The notes: generated from the letters alone by a model not told the origin. DNA of 64,000 nt from Lacibacter cauensis (GCF_007830055.1 NZ_VLLE01000003.1:868001-932000); one strand, 5' to 3'. Counted from the stretch's first letter, positions 27,801 to 36,172 are shown. A program made the numbers and translations.

Positions 27801-28411
27801 ATGGTTGGGCGTATGATATTGGTTACGGTGGGTTGGATCATATCCTCAGCACCGGTGAAAATGTCAACATCATGGTATTGGATACTGAAGTGTACAGCAA
27901 TACCGGCGGACAAAAATCAAAATCAACACCAATTGGTGCAAGTGCGAAGTTTAGTGTAAATGGTAAGACAGCTGGTAAGAAAGATTTGGCGATGCAGGCC
28001 ATTGCACACGGCACAGCGTATGTTGCACAGATAGCTATGGGTGGTAATGATATGCATACGATCAGAACGATTCTTGAAGCAGAAGCGTATCCCGGTCCAT
28101 CGTTGATCATTGCCTACAGTCATTGTATTGCCCACGGTATTGATATGGCACATGGTGCAGAAGAACAGGACTTCGCCGTGAAGAGTGGTTACTGGCCATT
28201 GTTCCACTACAATCCGCTGAAACCAAAAGGCGAACGCTTTGTGGTTGATTCAAAAGATCCATCGTTACCATTGAGTGAATTCATGTACCATGAAAACCGT
28301 TTCAATGTCATTAAAGCAAAAGATCCTGCACTGGCTGCACGCTTCCTTGAAACAGCAGAAGAGTTGAAAGAGGGCAAGTGGCACCGTTTGCAAACATTGA
28401 AAGGATTGTAA
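24836..28411 (+). CDS. nifJ: Pyruvate:ferredoxin (flavodoxin) oxidoreductase
   Basis: Oxidises pyruvate with CoA to acetyl-CoA and CO2, reducing ferredoxin or flavodoxin. The 1191-residue single chain has all domains: the N-terminal pyruvate-binding domain (CAIYPITPSSTMGEWADEW, about 42-60), a transketolase-like region, two [4Fe-4S] motifs (CTQCGKCFMICP about 705-716, CTGCTLCVEFCP about 764-775), the CAGCGETP motif near 838 that binds the third cluster, and the TPP-binding GGDGWAYDIGYGG near 983. All cysteines are present. It lies in the same window as a complex I without its NADH module and is a plausible source of its reduced ferredoxin. A bidirectional terminator follows. Confidence 0.96.
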   Translation: MEATTNLAVTAEPAQKNKAVYEVMDGNEAAAYIAYKCNEVCAIYPITPSSTMGEWADEWSAKGMKNIFGTVPRIMEMQSEAGAAGAIHGALQGGALASTFTASQGLLLMIPNMFKIAGELTPTVFHIAARSLATHALSIFGDHSDVMAVRSTGFAMLFGNNPQEVMDMALIAQASTLRSRVPFLNIFDGFRTSHELNEVEVIPDEIIERMMDMEAIHAHRNRALNPNNPSIRGTAQNPDVYFQNREAANTYHANVPNTVQTVMDEFAVLTGRKYKLYEYYGHAHPDRVVVLMGSAAGAVKETVDYLNAHGAHVGMIAVRLFRPLDVEAFMEALPKSVVSIAVLDRCKEPNGIGEPLYMNVVNALNEAQENHHAHVIGGRYGLSSKEFTPAMVKAVFRELKKEHPKNHFTIGIDDDVTHTSLEYDKTFHLEEQHQFRGLFFGLGADGTVSANKNSIKIIGDKTDDHVQGYFVYDSKKSGSLTVSHLRFGKNPIQSTYLVQSANFVACHHFNYLTKYDILKDAEPGAVFLLNAPYEKEELWSKLPKKIQEEIVHKKLKFYAINAYTVAKDAGMGNRINTILQTCFFAISNVLPREEAIAKIKEAIYDTYWKKGEAVVQKNYDAVDQTLANLYEVDYAQYAIGDKPIDAPVPDAAPDFVKQVLGKIIAGEGDELPVSAFPVDGTFPSGTTKWEKRNIADAVPVWDTSLCTQCGKCFMICPHAAIRPKVYDKALLADAPDGWKHVDPIGKEWNKETEAYTLQVSTEDCTGCTLCVEFCPITSKTDPGHKAINMMDKTDIQEQEKENWDYFLTLPEVDRTRVNKNTVKGSQFFQPLFEFSGACAGCGETPYIKLLTQLFGERMIVANATGCSSIFGGNLPTTPWTKNKEGVGPAWANSLFEDNAEFGLGISMASNKKKEMALQLLDELRPMIGEELADKIINNNGTTEAELAEKHELVKQLKNRLSHERSMAALNLFHLADFLEEKSIWIVGGDGWAYDIGYGGLDHILSTGENVNIMVLDTEVYSNTGGQKSKSTPIGASAKFSVNGKTAGKKDLAMQAIAHGTAYVAQIAMGGNDMHTIRTILEAEAYPGPSLIIAYSHCIAHGIDMAHGAEEQDFAVKSGYWPLFHYNPLKPKGERFVVDSKDPSLPLSEFMYHENRFNVIKAKDPALAARFLETAEELKEGKWHRLQTLKGL

Positions 28412-28437
28412 GCAGATTAAACCCATATGAATAAAGC

Positions 28438-28465
28438 AAAGGGAGTTTCGAAAGAAGCTCCCTTT
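28438..28465. terminator. Bidirectional terminator between nifJ and tnaA
   Basis: 12-bp stem AAAGGGAGTTTC (28438-28449) with GAAGCTCCCTTT (28454-28465), one G-T pair and a GAAA tetraloop. T residues follow on both strands. It serves the convergent nifJ and tnaA. Confidence 0.9.
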
Positions 28466-28474
28466 TTATTTTAC

Positions 28475-29851
28475 TTATTCAACCGGTTTCAGCTTTGCTG
28501 TAAAATGCCTTAGCATCGGTGCTTCTTCTGTTATCACTAATCCTTTTATGTTGTTGCGTTTTGCAAACACTTCAATAATTACTTCGGCCACATAATCAAT
28601 ATGGCTTTGGGTATATACTCTTCTGGGTATTGCAAGGCGTACCAATTCCATTTGTGCAGGAATAAGATTGTTTGTTTCGTCATATTTGCCAAACATCAAC
28701 GAACCGATCTCCACACTACGTATACCAGCTTCGGTATACAACGCACACACCAATGCCTGTCCTGGATATTGTTGTGGCGGAATATGTGGCAGAAAAGCTT
28801 TTGCATCCAGATATACTGCATGTCCGCCGCCCGGCTGCATCACCGGAACACCTGCATCAATTAATTTATTGGTGAGATATTCAATGCTGCGGATGCGGTA
28901 TTGCAGATAAGGTTCTTCAAGCACTTCGTTTAAACCAATAGCAATGGCTTCCAGATCACGACCGGCAAGTCCGCCATAGGTTGGAAAACCTTCTGTAATA
29001 ATGAGCAGGTTGCGGCATTGCATTGCCAGGGCTTCATCTTTCAATGCAAGAAAACCACCGATGTTGGCAAACGCATCTTTCTTGGCACTCATGGTACAAC
29101 CATCCGCATAAGAAAATAATTCGTTGGCAATTTCTTTAATCGATTTATTGGCATAACCTTCTTCACGCAGTTTAATAAAGTAACAGTTCTCTGCAAAGCG
29201 ACAGGCATCAATAAAGAACGGGATATTGTGTGCTGCACAAATTGCTTTCGCTTCTTTAATATTCTGCATGCTCACGGGTTGCCCGCCACCGGAGTTGTTC
29301 GTCACTGTCATGATCACCATCGGAATATTTGCAGCACCAACTCTTTCAATAGTTTGTTTCAACGCATCTACATCCATGTTGCCTTTAAATGCAGCTGGAA
29401 TCGATGGATGTTTTCCTTCTTCGCATAACAGGTCAATTCCTTCTGCTCCGGAGAATTCAATATTCGCTCTTGTTGTATCGAAGAGTGTATTACTGATGAA
29501 ATATTTTCCTTTGCCGCCGGTAATACTGAAGAGAATTTTTTCGGATGCCCGTCCTTGGTGTGTAGGAATAACAATGGGCATACCGGTGATATCACGTACC
29601 GCTTTTTCAAACCGGTAAAAGCTGGGACTGCCTGCATACGATTCATCGCCTTGCATAATGCCCGCCCATTGGCGACTGCTCATAGCACTGGTGCCACTGT
29701 CGGTGAGCAGATCGATGAGTACATGCTCCGAGTTTATTAAGAAGGGATTGTAGCTGGCTTGTTTGAGCAATTCGATGCGTTGTTCAGTTGTTGTGAAATA
29801 AATCGGTTCAACCGATTTTATACGGAAGGGTTCAATAATCGTCTTGATCAT
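28475..29851 (-). CDS. tnaA: Tryptophanase (tryptophan indole-lyase)
   Basis: PLP enzyme that cleaves tryptophan into indole, pyruvate and ammonia. The 458 residues follow E. coli TnaA closely: N-terminal EPFRIKSVEP, LIDLLTDSGTSAMSSRQWAG, IPTHQGRASEKILF, TVTNNSGGGQPVSM, DACRFAENCYFIK, and the Schiff-base lysine in MSAKKDAF (Lys258), then EGFPTYGGLAGRD and a C-terminal RHFTAKLK. The ATG at 29849-29851 gives the family start (IEPFRIKSVEP); an in-frame extension of 26 residues reads the upstream hairpin region and is rejected. The close relative tyrosine phenol-lyase is possible, but the match favours tryptophan. A leader with an interesting short ORF precedes it. Confidence 0.93.
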   Translation of the reverse strand: MIKTIIEPFRIKSVEPIYFTTTEQRIELLKQASYNPFLINSEHVLIDLLTDSGTSAMSSRQWAGIMQGDESYAGSPSFYRFEKAVRDITGMPIVIPTHQGRASEKILFSITGGKGKYFISNTLFDTTRANIEFSGAEGIDLLCEEGKHPSIPAAFKGNMDVDALKQTIERVGAANIPMVIMTVTNNSGGGQPVSMQNIKEAKAICAAHNIPFFIDACRFAENCYFIKLREEGYANKSIKEIANELFSYADGCTMSAKKDAFANIGGFLALKDEALAMQCRNLLIITEGFPTYGGLAGRDLEAIAIGLNEVLEEPYLQYRIRSIEYLTNKLIDAGVPVMQPGGGHAVYLDAKAFLPHIPPQQYPGQALVCALYTEAGIRSVEIGSLMFGKYDETNNLIPAQMELVRLAIPRRVYTQSHIDYVAEVIIEVFAKRNNIKGLVITEEAPMLRHFTAKLKPVE

Positions 29852-29982
29852 AACAGATTGGTTTATACTGTTGCGTTGTACAACAGTTGTATGAATAGAA
29901 GAGTAATGCACTGCAGTAAGCAGCATCATTTAATGTGATAGATAAAAAAGAAAATTGGTTCGGAGCGAACCGGATTGCATCG

Positions 29983-30027
29983 TTATGAAGGACGTCTGAT
30001 AATATTTTTCCAGAGATTGGAAAGCAT
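29983..30027 (-). CDS. Candidate tnaC-like leader peptide
   Basis: A 14-codon ORF plus TAA: M-L-S-N-L-W-K-N-I-I-R-R-P-S. It begins 5 bases after the -7 element and lies about 130 nt before the tnaA start. It has one Trp in the context W-x-N-I and an R-P near the stop. E. coli TnaC has W12-F-N-I and ends R-P. The Trp-to-Pro distance is 7 here and 12 in E. coli, so the ribosome-tunnel geometry would differ. No Shine-Dalgarno is visible, and the transcription start would fall at or near the ATG. Chance cannot be excluded. Confidence 0.35.
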   Translation of the reverse strand: MLSNLWKNIIRRPS

Positions 30028-30031
30028 GTTG

Positions 30032-30039
30032 CAAAGATA
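30032..30039 (-). promoter_or_regulatory. Perfect -7 element before the tnaA leader
   Basis: TATCTTTG on the minus strand, a perfect TAnnTTTG. No -33 TTTG is found at 19-21 bp upstream. Confidence 0.5.
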
Positions 30040-30092
30040 GGAAGAAGGATGAAGCTTCTGCCTGATTTGTTGAACCGGAAGAAAGATTGTGT

Positions 30093-30335
30093 TTATTTTC
30101 TCGATTGCAATTCAGTCTTGATCTTTCTCATATTAGCAATGTTCATCATCAGGATTGGGAGGAACATTAGCGGCAAAATTGTAAACACAGAAAATCCTTT
30201 TTGTTGATAGCTTACCACTGCAGAAACAATCATAACACCAATTGATGCTGAAATAACAGCAATGGCAACACGCATCAGTTTCAGGTTTCTGTTGAGTTCT
30301 TCAGTGGTCATTTCAGAGATTTGTTTTTGTGCCAT
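30093..30335 (-). CDS. Small two-helix membrane protein, unknown
   Basis: An 80-residue protein: a charged cytosolic N-terminus (MAQKQISEMTTEELNRNLKL) then two membrane segments (about 21-42 and 49-67) and a basic tail. No known family. The ATG at 30333-30335 is chosen; an upstream in-frame reading adds 28 residues that overlap the start of the preceding gene. It lies 3' of the DUF1569 gene on the same strand and is probably part of that transcript. Confidence 0.55.
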   Translation of the reverse strand: MAQKQISEMTTEELNRNLKLMRVAIAVISASIGVMIVSAVVSYQQKGFSVFTILPLMFLPILMMNIANMRKIKTELQSRK

Positions 30336-30387
30336 AGTTGTCGGTTTTGGTTGTGATGATTGTATGTATTGAATAACTGAAAGCGTT

Positions 30388-30840
30388 TTACGCCCCAAAC
30401 TGCCGCAAATGATGATCAAGATGTTTCCACATACTCTTGCCCCATTGTTCGGCGGTCATTTTTCCAAAGAAGGGATGTACTTTATCGCCCACACCTGCAG
30501 CACCTTTTTCATAAAAAGCTTTGGTAATGGAAAGCATCTCTGCCTTTTCTTTTTCAAAATCCCGATCGTCTTTTACAATAAAATTGGGAGCAGTGGGCAA
30601 ACTTTTGCCGTATGGCCTTGAATTATACAATGCAGGACGAAACAGCCAGGCAATATAACTGATGGGTTTCCGCTTCAGCGGTTTGCTGGTTAACGGTACT
30701 TTGTACGCTTCTTTGCAATGGGTAAGCATTTGTGCGGCCGTCATTTTGCCCCATTGCCGCTGATGATGGATGGTAAGATTTTGCAGGCGCTGATAGATTT
30801 CTTCAAACGCCTCCTGATCGAACATATTCTTTACTTCCAT
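30388..30840 (-). CDS. DUF1569 / DinB-like protein
   Basis: A 150-residue soluble four-helix protein of the DUF1569 type: WGKMTAAQMLTHCKEAYKVP (about 35-54) and, at the end, FFGKMTAEQWGKSMWKHLDHHLRQF. His residues in the HCKE and HLDHHLRQF motifs match possible metal ligands of DinB-like proteins. Function is unknown; DinB-type enzymes act in thiol or stress chemistry. It overlaps the previous gene by 10 bp (30831-30840) on the same strand, a sign of translational coupling. Confidence 0.7.
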   Translation of the reverse strand: MEVKNMFDQEAFEEIYQRLQNLTIHHQRQWGKMTAAQMLTHCKEAYKVPLTSKPLKRKPISYIAWLFRPALYNSRPYGKSLPTAPNFIVKDDRDFEKEKAEMLSITKAFYEKGAAGVGDKVHPFFGKMTAEQWGKSMWKHLDHHLRQFGA

Positions 30841-31238
30841 TTGCTGATGATTTCGTCTTCCGCAAAATACGGAATTGTATCATCATTGCTTTCTTCTTCC
30901 TGTTTCCAGTAAGCCAGTGTAACTACCTTTCCGTTTTTTGTTTTGAGCAAACGACCGAATATCGCATTGGTAGGATTGAAGGTAACATCGGTAACACCAA
31001 CTGTAAACGTTGATGGAGGCGGCGGCGCTTCAACAGGAGCCGGAGCTGCTTCGCCCTCAACAGGCTTTGGTGCGGGTGCTGCTTTCGGTGGAGGAGAGGC
31101 AACTACCACAACTGTATAACGATTCTGTTCGAGCAGATTTTTTAAAAAGGCTACACGTTCAGGCGATGCATTCTTTTCTACGATTGCACACTTCACGCCA
31201 TCTAACTCTTCAAACTCATGATTTTTATTAATAGCCAT
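30831..31238 (-). CDS. Two-segment protein with Pro/Ala-rich linker, unknown
   Basis: A 135-residue soluble protein at the 3' end of the nuo operon. The N-terminal part (about 1-50) starts MAINKNHEFEELDGVKCAIV and has an R-Y-T-V-V-V-V strand; a Pro/Ala-rich linker (about 51-78) follows; the C-terminal part (about 80-135) includes VTFNPTNAIFGRLLKTKNGK and an acidic end. No known family. It begins 63 bp after the nuoN stop and overlaps the next gene, so it is probably transcribed with nuoN. Whether it belongs to complex I is unknown. Confidence 0.6.
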   Translation of the reverse strand: MAINKNHEFEELDGVKCAIVEKNASPERVAFLKNLLEQNRYTVVVVASPPPKAAPAPKPVEGEAAPAPVEAPPPPSTFTVGVTDVTFNPTNAIFGRLLKTKNGKVVTLAYWKQEEESNDDTIPYFAEDEIISKWK

Positions 31239-31301
31239 AAAAACAGTTTATAGTTTCTGGTTTCTTGTTGCGGTAACCGGTAACAAGTAACCTGTAACAG
31301 T
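31239..31301 (-). repeat. Spacer word repeats, GTAAC family
   Basis: Contains GGTAACCGGTAACAAGTAAC, then CTGTAACAG (31271-31300). The same words occur at 59000-59032 before murD (GGTTACCGGTTACTGGTAAC-like, then GCAACCTGTAACAG). The 14-base word ACCTGTAACAG plus flanks is shared. The 5' part carries TTTATAGTTTCTGGTTTCTTG, the inverse of words after glpK. Confidence 0.55.
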
Positions 31302-32705
31302 TTATTTCAACAACGAGTAAATGTATTCATACGCACCGCTGATGATACCGGTAACAACAATACCTGCCATACAAACTGCCATCGAAATTTTCGGACTCCA
31401 GCTGATTGCCAATTTTTCAACAGGTGTTTCATTGGCATCCATAAACATGGCTTTGATGATGCGCAGGTAATAATAGAGCGATATCACCATGTTCAATGCT
31501 GCAACAATAATGAGCAGGTAATTGCCTTTGCTTGCACCGCCCAGCAGTAAAAAGAATTTACCAAAGAAACCAGCTGTTGGCGGTATACCTGCCAATGAAA
31601 ACAACGCAATGGCCAATACCCAGGTAAGCGCAGGATTCGTTTTGTACAATCCTTTGTAATCATCAATGTTTTCTTTTCCGCTTGCTTCGCTTATCACATT
31701 AATAACTGCAAAGGCCGCAAGGTTCGAGAATAGGTACACCAATACAAAATAAACAACCGAACTGTGGCTTTCTATATTTGCGCCCGACATACCGATTAAA
31801 ATAAAACCAACCTGCGATATAGAAGAGAAGGCAAGAAAGCGTTTGATATTTTGCTGACGGATAGCAAACAGGTTACCAACGATCATTGACAACACTGCCA
31901 GTACAGCCACAATATTGTACCATTGAAACAGCAGGTTGGCAAATACAGTAGACAATACACTCGTCATTACAAACAGCATACTGCCTTTTGAAATAACCGA
32001 AAGATAAGAGGTAACGGCAACAGGCGCACCTTCGTATACATCGGCTGTCCATAAATGAAACGGCACTGCTGATATTTTAAATCCAAAACCTGCAATCAAT
32101 AAAATAAAGCCAAACAGAAACAATGGATTTTCGGAAGCAGCAACAGCTATGTCTGTGAAGTTTACTGAACCAACCATGCCATAGATCAATGAAATACCAA
32201 ACAACAACAAACCCGATGCAAACGCCGAGCTCATGATGTATTTCATAGCTGCTTCGGATGAACGTTTTTTATCCAAATCGAAGTTGGCCAAGGCAGCCAA
32301 CGGAATACTGGCCAGTTCAAGACCAACATAAAACATCAGCAGGTTACTGCTGCTCAGCATAAAGAACATACCCAGCAAGGTAGAAAGCATCAGCAGATAA
32401 AACTCTATGGCGTGTTTGTGTTTCAGCAGCCAGTTGTAGGCCTGTAACGAAATAAGCAATGTGCCGAGGTTGAGAATATTTTTTTCGAATCGCAGCAGAT
32501 CGTTGGTTTGAAACATATCGCCAAACAGTGTTCCTTTTTCCTTGAAAAAGAAACCCGCTGCCAGGTTAACGACCAATAATATATTGACGAAGGAAAGCAC
32601 TGTTTGACTGTTCCATTGCTTTGTACTCAGCTTCACAAAAAGCAATACAAAGATGATTGCTGTTAACAGCAGTTCCTGTTGAAGTAAAAGAAAAAAGATA
32701 CTCAT
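31302..32705 (-). CDS. nuoN: NADH-quinone oxidoreductase subunit N
   Basis: Antiporter-like membrane subunit of complex I, one of three proton-channel modules. The 467 residues give about 14 hydrophobic segments, with the conserved proton-antiporter core (GLELASIPLAALANFD, near 130-145, Glu and the following Lys position) and FSLAGIPPTAGFFGKFFLL near 380. This is the last subunit of the operon, 8 bp after nuoM. Its N-terminus is near a normal start and the length is typical. Confidence 0.94.
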   Translation of the reverse strand: MSIFFLLLQQELLLTAIIFVLLFVKLSTKQWNSQTVLSFVNILLVVNLAAGFFFKEKGTLFGDMFQTNDLLRFEKNILNLGTLLISLQAYNWLLKHKHAIEFYLLMLSTLLGMFFMLSSSNLLMFYVGLELASIPLAALANFDLDKKRSSEAAMKYIMSSAFASGLLLFGISLIYGMVGSVNFTDIAVAASENPLFLFGFILLIAGFGFKISAVPFHLWTADVYEGAPVAVTSYLSVISKGSMLFVMTSVLSTVFANLLFQWYNIVAVLAVLSMIVGNLFAIRQQNIKRFLAFSSISQVGFILIGMSGANIESHSSVVYFVLVYLFSNLAAFAVINVISEASGKENIDDYKGLYKTNPALTWVLAIALFSLAGIPPTAGFFGKFFLLLGGASKGNYLLIIVAALNMVISLYYYLRIIKAMFMDANETPVEKLAISWSPKISMAVCMAGIVVTGIISGAYEYIYSLLK

Positions 32706-32713
32706 CGCTTAAT

Positions 32714-34204
32714 TTACTTTATCGATCCAATCTTTTGCATCAGCACTTCGGTACCGGGATTAATTAAATCCGTTAACCAGAATGGTGCAATACCCATAAT
32801 TAAAATTCCTGCCAGTAATACAACAGCTGCAGTTTTTTCGTGCCAGCCTGCATCGCTCAAACTCAAATGCTCGTTGTTTTTGATTGGTCCCATAATGCTG
32901 GAACCAACTGCACGTAAAATGTACACTGCTGTTACAACAATCGATGCACAGGCAACGATGGTTGCTGTATGATAGAATGCACCGGCACGTTGCCAGCTGC
33001 CCATGAACACGGTCATCTCTGCAACAAATCCACTTAAGCCGGGTAACCCAAGTGAACACAAACCTGCAATTACAAACACAGAAGAAATGAACGGCATTAC
33101 TTTCAACAATCCGCCGAGTTGTGAAACCTGTCGTGTATGTGTACGGTCGTAAATCATACCGATCACAGCAAAGAAAAGAGCCGTCATTAAACCATGACTC
33201 ACCATCTGCAGCACTGCACCATTGATGGACGTTTTTGTGAGCATACCAATACCCAGCAATACAAATCCGCAGTGACTAACCGATGAATACGCATTGATGT
33301 ATTTCAGATCGGTCTGCATCATCGTCGCAAACGCTCCGTATAAAATAGCGATACATGCAAGCACAATAATGATGGTTGAATAATGTTGTGCAGCATCCGG
33401 CATCAGCCATGTTGCAACACGCAAACATCCGTAACCGCCAAGCTTCATGGAGATGCCTGCCAAAAACATCGAAGCTGCAGTTGGTGCACTCGAGTGACCA
33501 TCGGGCACCCATGTATGAAACGGAAACAGCGCTGTGAAAATGCCAAAGCCGATAAATGCAAACGGGAAGAAGAAGCGTTGCAGATCACCCGCAAGCGGAT
33601 TTGCCGCCAGCTTTACAATATCGAATGTATGTTCGCCATCCACATTGCTGTTGAAGAACAAACCTGCCAATCCAACAAACACCAATGCAGAACCGGCCAT
33701 TAACATCAACGCCAGTTTCAACGCACTGTATTCTTTTTTACCACTGCCCCAGATACCGATGAGTAAGAATTTAGGAATCACCGCAACTTCCAGGAAGAAG
33801 AACATCAGGAATACATCGAGCGATAAAAAGAAACCATACGCACCTAAACTCAGGAACAACAGCAGGAAGAAAAATTCTTTGTATAACTTTTCCTGCTTCC
33901 ATGATACCAATACACCTGCCAATACAACAAAGGAAGTAAGCAGGATCATGGCAACAGAAATACCATCTACACCCACATGGTAATGGATCTTTAAAGCATG
34001 ATACCAGCTGTGATCGAGTTCAAACAAATAAGCAGCATTGTTTACTGCACGTTCGCCTAAAAACTGAATCAATAAATAAATGCTTAAACCCAATTGTGCT
34101 ACAGCTGCTGCCAGTGCAACACTGCGTACCTGCTGCTGACCTTTCACTACCAATACCAGCAGTGAAAATACAAGGGGCAATATAAGAAGTAAGGATAAGT
34201 TCAT
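32714..34204 (-). CDS. nuoM: NADH-quinone oxidoreductase subunit M
   Basis: Second antiporter-like membrane subunit. The 496 residues have about 14 membrane segments and the conserved HVGVDGISVAMILLTSF (about 77-93), FFLEVAVIPKFLLIGIWGSG (Glu and Lys of the channel), FHTWVPDGHSSAPTAASMFL and an LGLPGLSGFVAE segment. The frame is intact. It overlaps no neighbour but lies 2 bp from nuoL and 8 bp from nuoN. Confidence 0.95.
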   Translation of the reverse strand: MNLSLLLILPLVFSLLVLVVKGQQQVRSVALAAAVAQLGLSIYLLIQFLGERAVNNAAYLFELDHSWYHALKIHYHVGVDGISVAMILLTSFVVLAGVLVSWKQEKLYKEFFFLLLFLSLGAYGFFLSLDVFLMFFFLEVAVIPKFLLIGIWGSGKKEYSALKLALMLMAGSALVFVGLAGLFFNSNVDGEHTFDIVKLAANPLAGDLQRFFFPFAFIGFGIFTALFPFHTWVPDGHSSAPTAASMFLAGISMKLGGYGCLRVATWLMPDAAQHYSTIIIVLACIAILYGAFATMMQTDLKYINAYSSVSHCGFVLLGIGMLTKTSINGAVLQMVSHGLMTALFFAVIGMIYDRTHTRQVSQLGGLLKVMPFISSVFVIAGLCSLGLPGLSGFVAEMTVFMGSWQRAGAFYHTATIVACASIVVTAVYILRAVGSSIMGPIKNNEHLSLSDAGWHEKTAAVVLLAGILIMGIAPFWLTDLINPGTEVLMQKIGSIK

Positions 34205-34206
34205 AG

Positions 34207-36168
34207 TTATGGTTTCCAGATGTAAATAAATATGATCACAAGTGCAGCAATACCGCCAAAGAAATACAGCAGATAATTCTGCACTTTACCCGATTGCAAT
34301 GTTTTAATCAGGTTCGATATCCAACCTGTTGCTGCAGCAATACCATTCATCAGGCCATCAATAATGTTTTTGTCGATCCATGCTGCCGGGCGACCGATAA
34401 GATTAAAGACAAGCTTTTTTGTGATGAACAGGTACAACTCATCGATATAGAATTTTTTATACGCTGCTTTGTATAAACCGCCGAGTGCTGTTGCCAAACG
34501 TTCGGGTTTATCATTTGCTGTTTTGTACAACCACATCGCCAGCAGAATGCCGCCAATACCCAATGCAAGTGGGGCAGCAGCAAAGCTGAGATGAAACTCT
34601 GAAGCCAATGCAGTACCATCGCTTGAAACATAATTACCGAAATGGATAAAGCCTGCCGCAACACTGCATACAGCCAATAAGATCAATGGTAATTTCATTG
34701 ACAATGTTCCTTCGCCGTGATGATGATCGTGTACTGCAGCTTCTTTGTTCCAGAAAATGGAGAAATACAAACGGAACATATAGAAAGCGGTGAGGCCGGA
34801 TGTAAGCAAGGCGATCACATACACAACCATACTTTTGTTATAAGCCGCTAACAGAATTTCTTCTTTGCTGAAGAAACCTGCAAATGGCCAAATACCTGCA
34901 ATCGCTAAACATGCAATTAAGAAACTGATATGTGTAATCGGCATCAATTTGCGTAAGCCGCCCATGTCTTTCATTTCGTTGCTGTGTACTAAATGAATCA
35001 CCGCACCTGCACCAAGGAACAATAGCGATTTAAAGAAGGCGTGTGTAAACAGGTGAAACATGGATGCGGTATAACCAAGACCCTGCCCGACTGAATCGGT
35101 CAGGCGGGCATTCTCACCACCATAACCACTTACACCTAAAGCAAACATCATGTATCCGATCTGGCTCATGGTAGAGTAGGCGAGTACACGTTTAATATCT
35201 GTTTGTGTACATGCAATGATGGCTGCAAACAGTGCAGAGGTAACACCAATGATGGTTACAACAGTTAACGCATCGCTGTTAATAGAGAAAACAGGAAATA
35301 GTCTTGCAACAAGAAACACACCGGCAACAACCATGGTTGCAGCGTGGATTAATGCTGAAACGGGCGTAGGACCTTCCATTGCATCGGGTAACCAGATGTG
35401 CAACGGAAACATCGCACTCTTACCTGCACCACCCATAAACACCATCACCAATCCCCAGGTTAACGCTGAGACACCAAGGAAGGATGCCGATGTAATGGCT
35501 AAGAACTGTGAAGATTGCTGTGTGGTTAAGTTATGAATAATGGTGTTGAAGTCTAAACTTTCACCATAAAATGCGAGGATTAAAATGCCGATGAGAAAAC
35601 CAAGATCGGCAAAGCGTGTAACAATAAATGCTTTTTTCGATGCAGCTACAGCAGATGGTTTCTGGAAATAATAACCGATGAGTAAGTAGGATGATGCACC
35701 CACCAGTTCCCAGAACATGTAGATCTGGAACAGATTGGATGATACAACGAGACCCAACATGGAGAATGTAAACAAGCCAAGGAATGCGTAGTACGTTGCA
35801 AACCGTTCTTCACCTTTCATATAACCAAGGCTGAAGATGTGCACCATCAGCGAAACAAACGTAACCACAACCAGCATCATCACCGAAATAGGATCGAGCA
35901 GAATGCCCATATCGATCGACACATTTTCACTGAACGTAAGCCAGGTATATTTTACAGCGGTAATACTTTGGTATGCATCACCCACTTTTCCATTCACAAA
36001 AAAGTATTGGTAAGCAGTGTAGAGTGATAAACCTGCTGCAACAAGTAACAACATTGTAGCTATTATACCTGCCGACTGGTTAAAATATTTTCGCCCAAAC
36101 AAACCCAGCAGTACAAATGCTGCCAGTGGCAAAAGCGGAATCAGGGCAATGTATGATGAGTAGTTCAT
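34207..36168 (-). CDS. nuoL: NADH-quinone oxidoreductase subunit L
   Basis: Largest antiporter-like subunit. The 653 residues contain about 16 membrane segments and a C-terminal amphipathic helix region that runs along the membrane arm. Core motifs: SIDMGILLDPISVMMLVVVT, FWELVGASSYLLIGYYF (Glu), MFPLHIWLPDAMEGPTPVSA (channel His, Asp, Pro), and LFTHAFFKSLLFLGAGAVIH. Length is in the normal range. It lies 4 bp after nuoK. Confidence 0.96.
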   Translation of the reverse strand: MNYSSYIALIPLLPLAAFVLLGLFGRKYFNQSAGIIATMLLLVAAGLSLYTAYQYFFVNGKVGDAYQSITAVKYTWLTFSENVSIDMGILLDPISVMMLVVVTFVSLMVHIFSLGYMKGEERFATYYAFLGLFTFSMLGLVVSSNLFQIYMFWELVGASSYLLIGYYFQKPSAVAASKKAFIVTRFADLGFLIGILILAFYGESLDFNTIIHNLTTQQSSQFLAITSASFLGVSALTWGLVMVFMGGAGKSAMFPLHIWLPDAMEGPTPVSALIHAATMVVAGVFLVARLFPVFSINSDALTVVTIIGVTSALFAAIIACTQTDIKRVLAYSTMSQIGYMMFALGVSGYGGENARLTDSVGQGLGYTASMFHLFTHAFFKSLLFLGAGAVIHLVHSNEMKDMGGLRKLMPITHISFLIACLAIAGIWPFAGFFSKEEILLAAYNKSMVVYVIALLTSGLTAFYMFRLYFSIFWNKEAAVHDHHHGEGTLSMKLPLILLAVCSVAAGFIHFGNYVSSDGTALASEFHLSFAAAPLALGIGGILLAMWLYKTANDKPERLATALGGLYKAAYKKFYIDELYLFITKKLVFNLIGRPAAWIDKNIIDGLMNGIAAATGWISNLIKTLQSGKVQNYLLYFFGGIAALVIIFIYIWKP

Positions 36169-36172
36169 GGCT

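Larger units (their letters stand above)
29852..30092 (-). promoter_or_regulatory. Leader region of tnaA with hairpins
   Basis: The 5' leader holds, on the minus strand, the -7 element (30032-30039), the short ORF at 29983-30027, then a stem GGTTCG / CGAACC (29957-29962 with 29966-29971, 3-nt loop), and a second inverted repeat CTGTTG / CAACAG near 29877-29895. About 170 nt separate the -7 element from the tnaA ATG. The structure is compatible with leader control, but no true terminator with a U-tract is seen. Confidence 0.4.

Noticed and set aside
29852-30092. Riboswitch before tnaA
   Set aside because: Hairpins are short and match no riboswitch class that I know; a leader-peptide reading is preferred.
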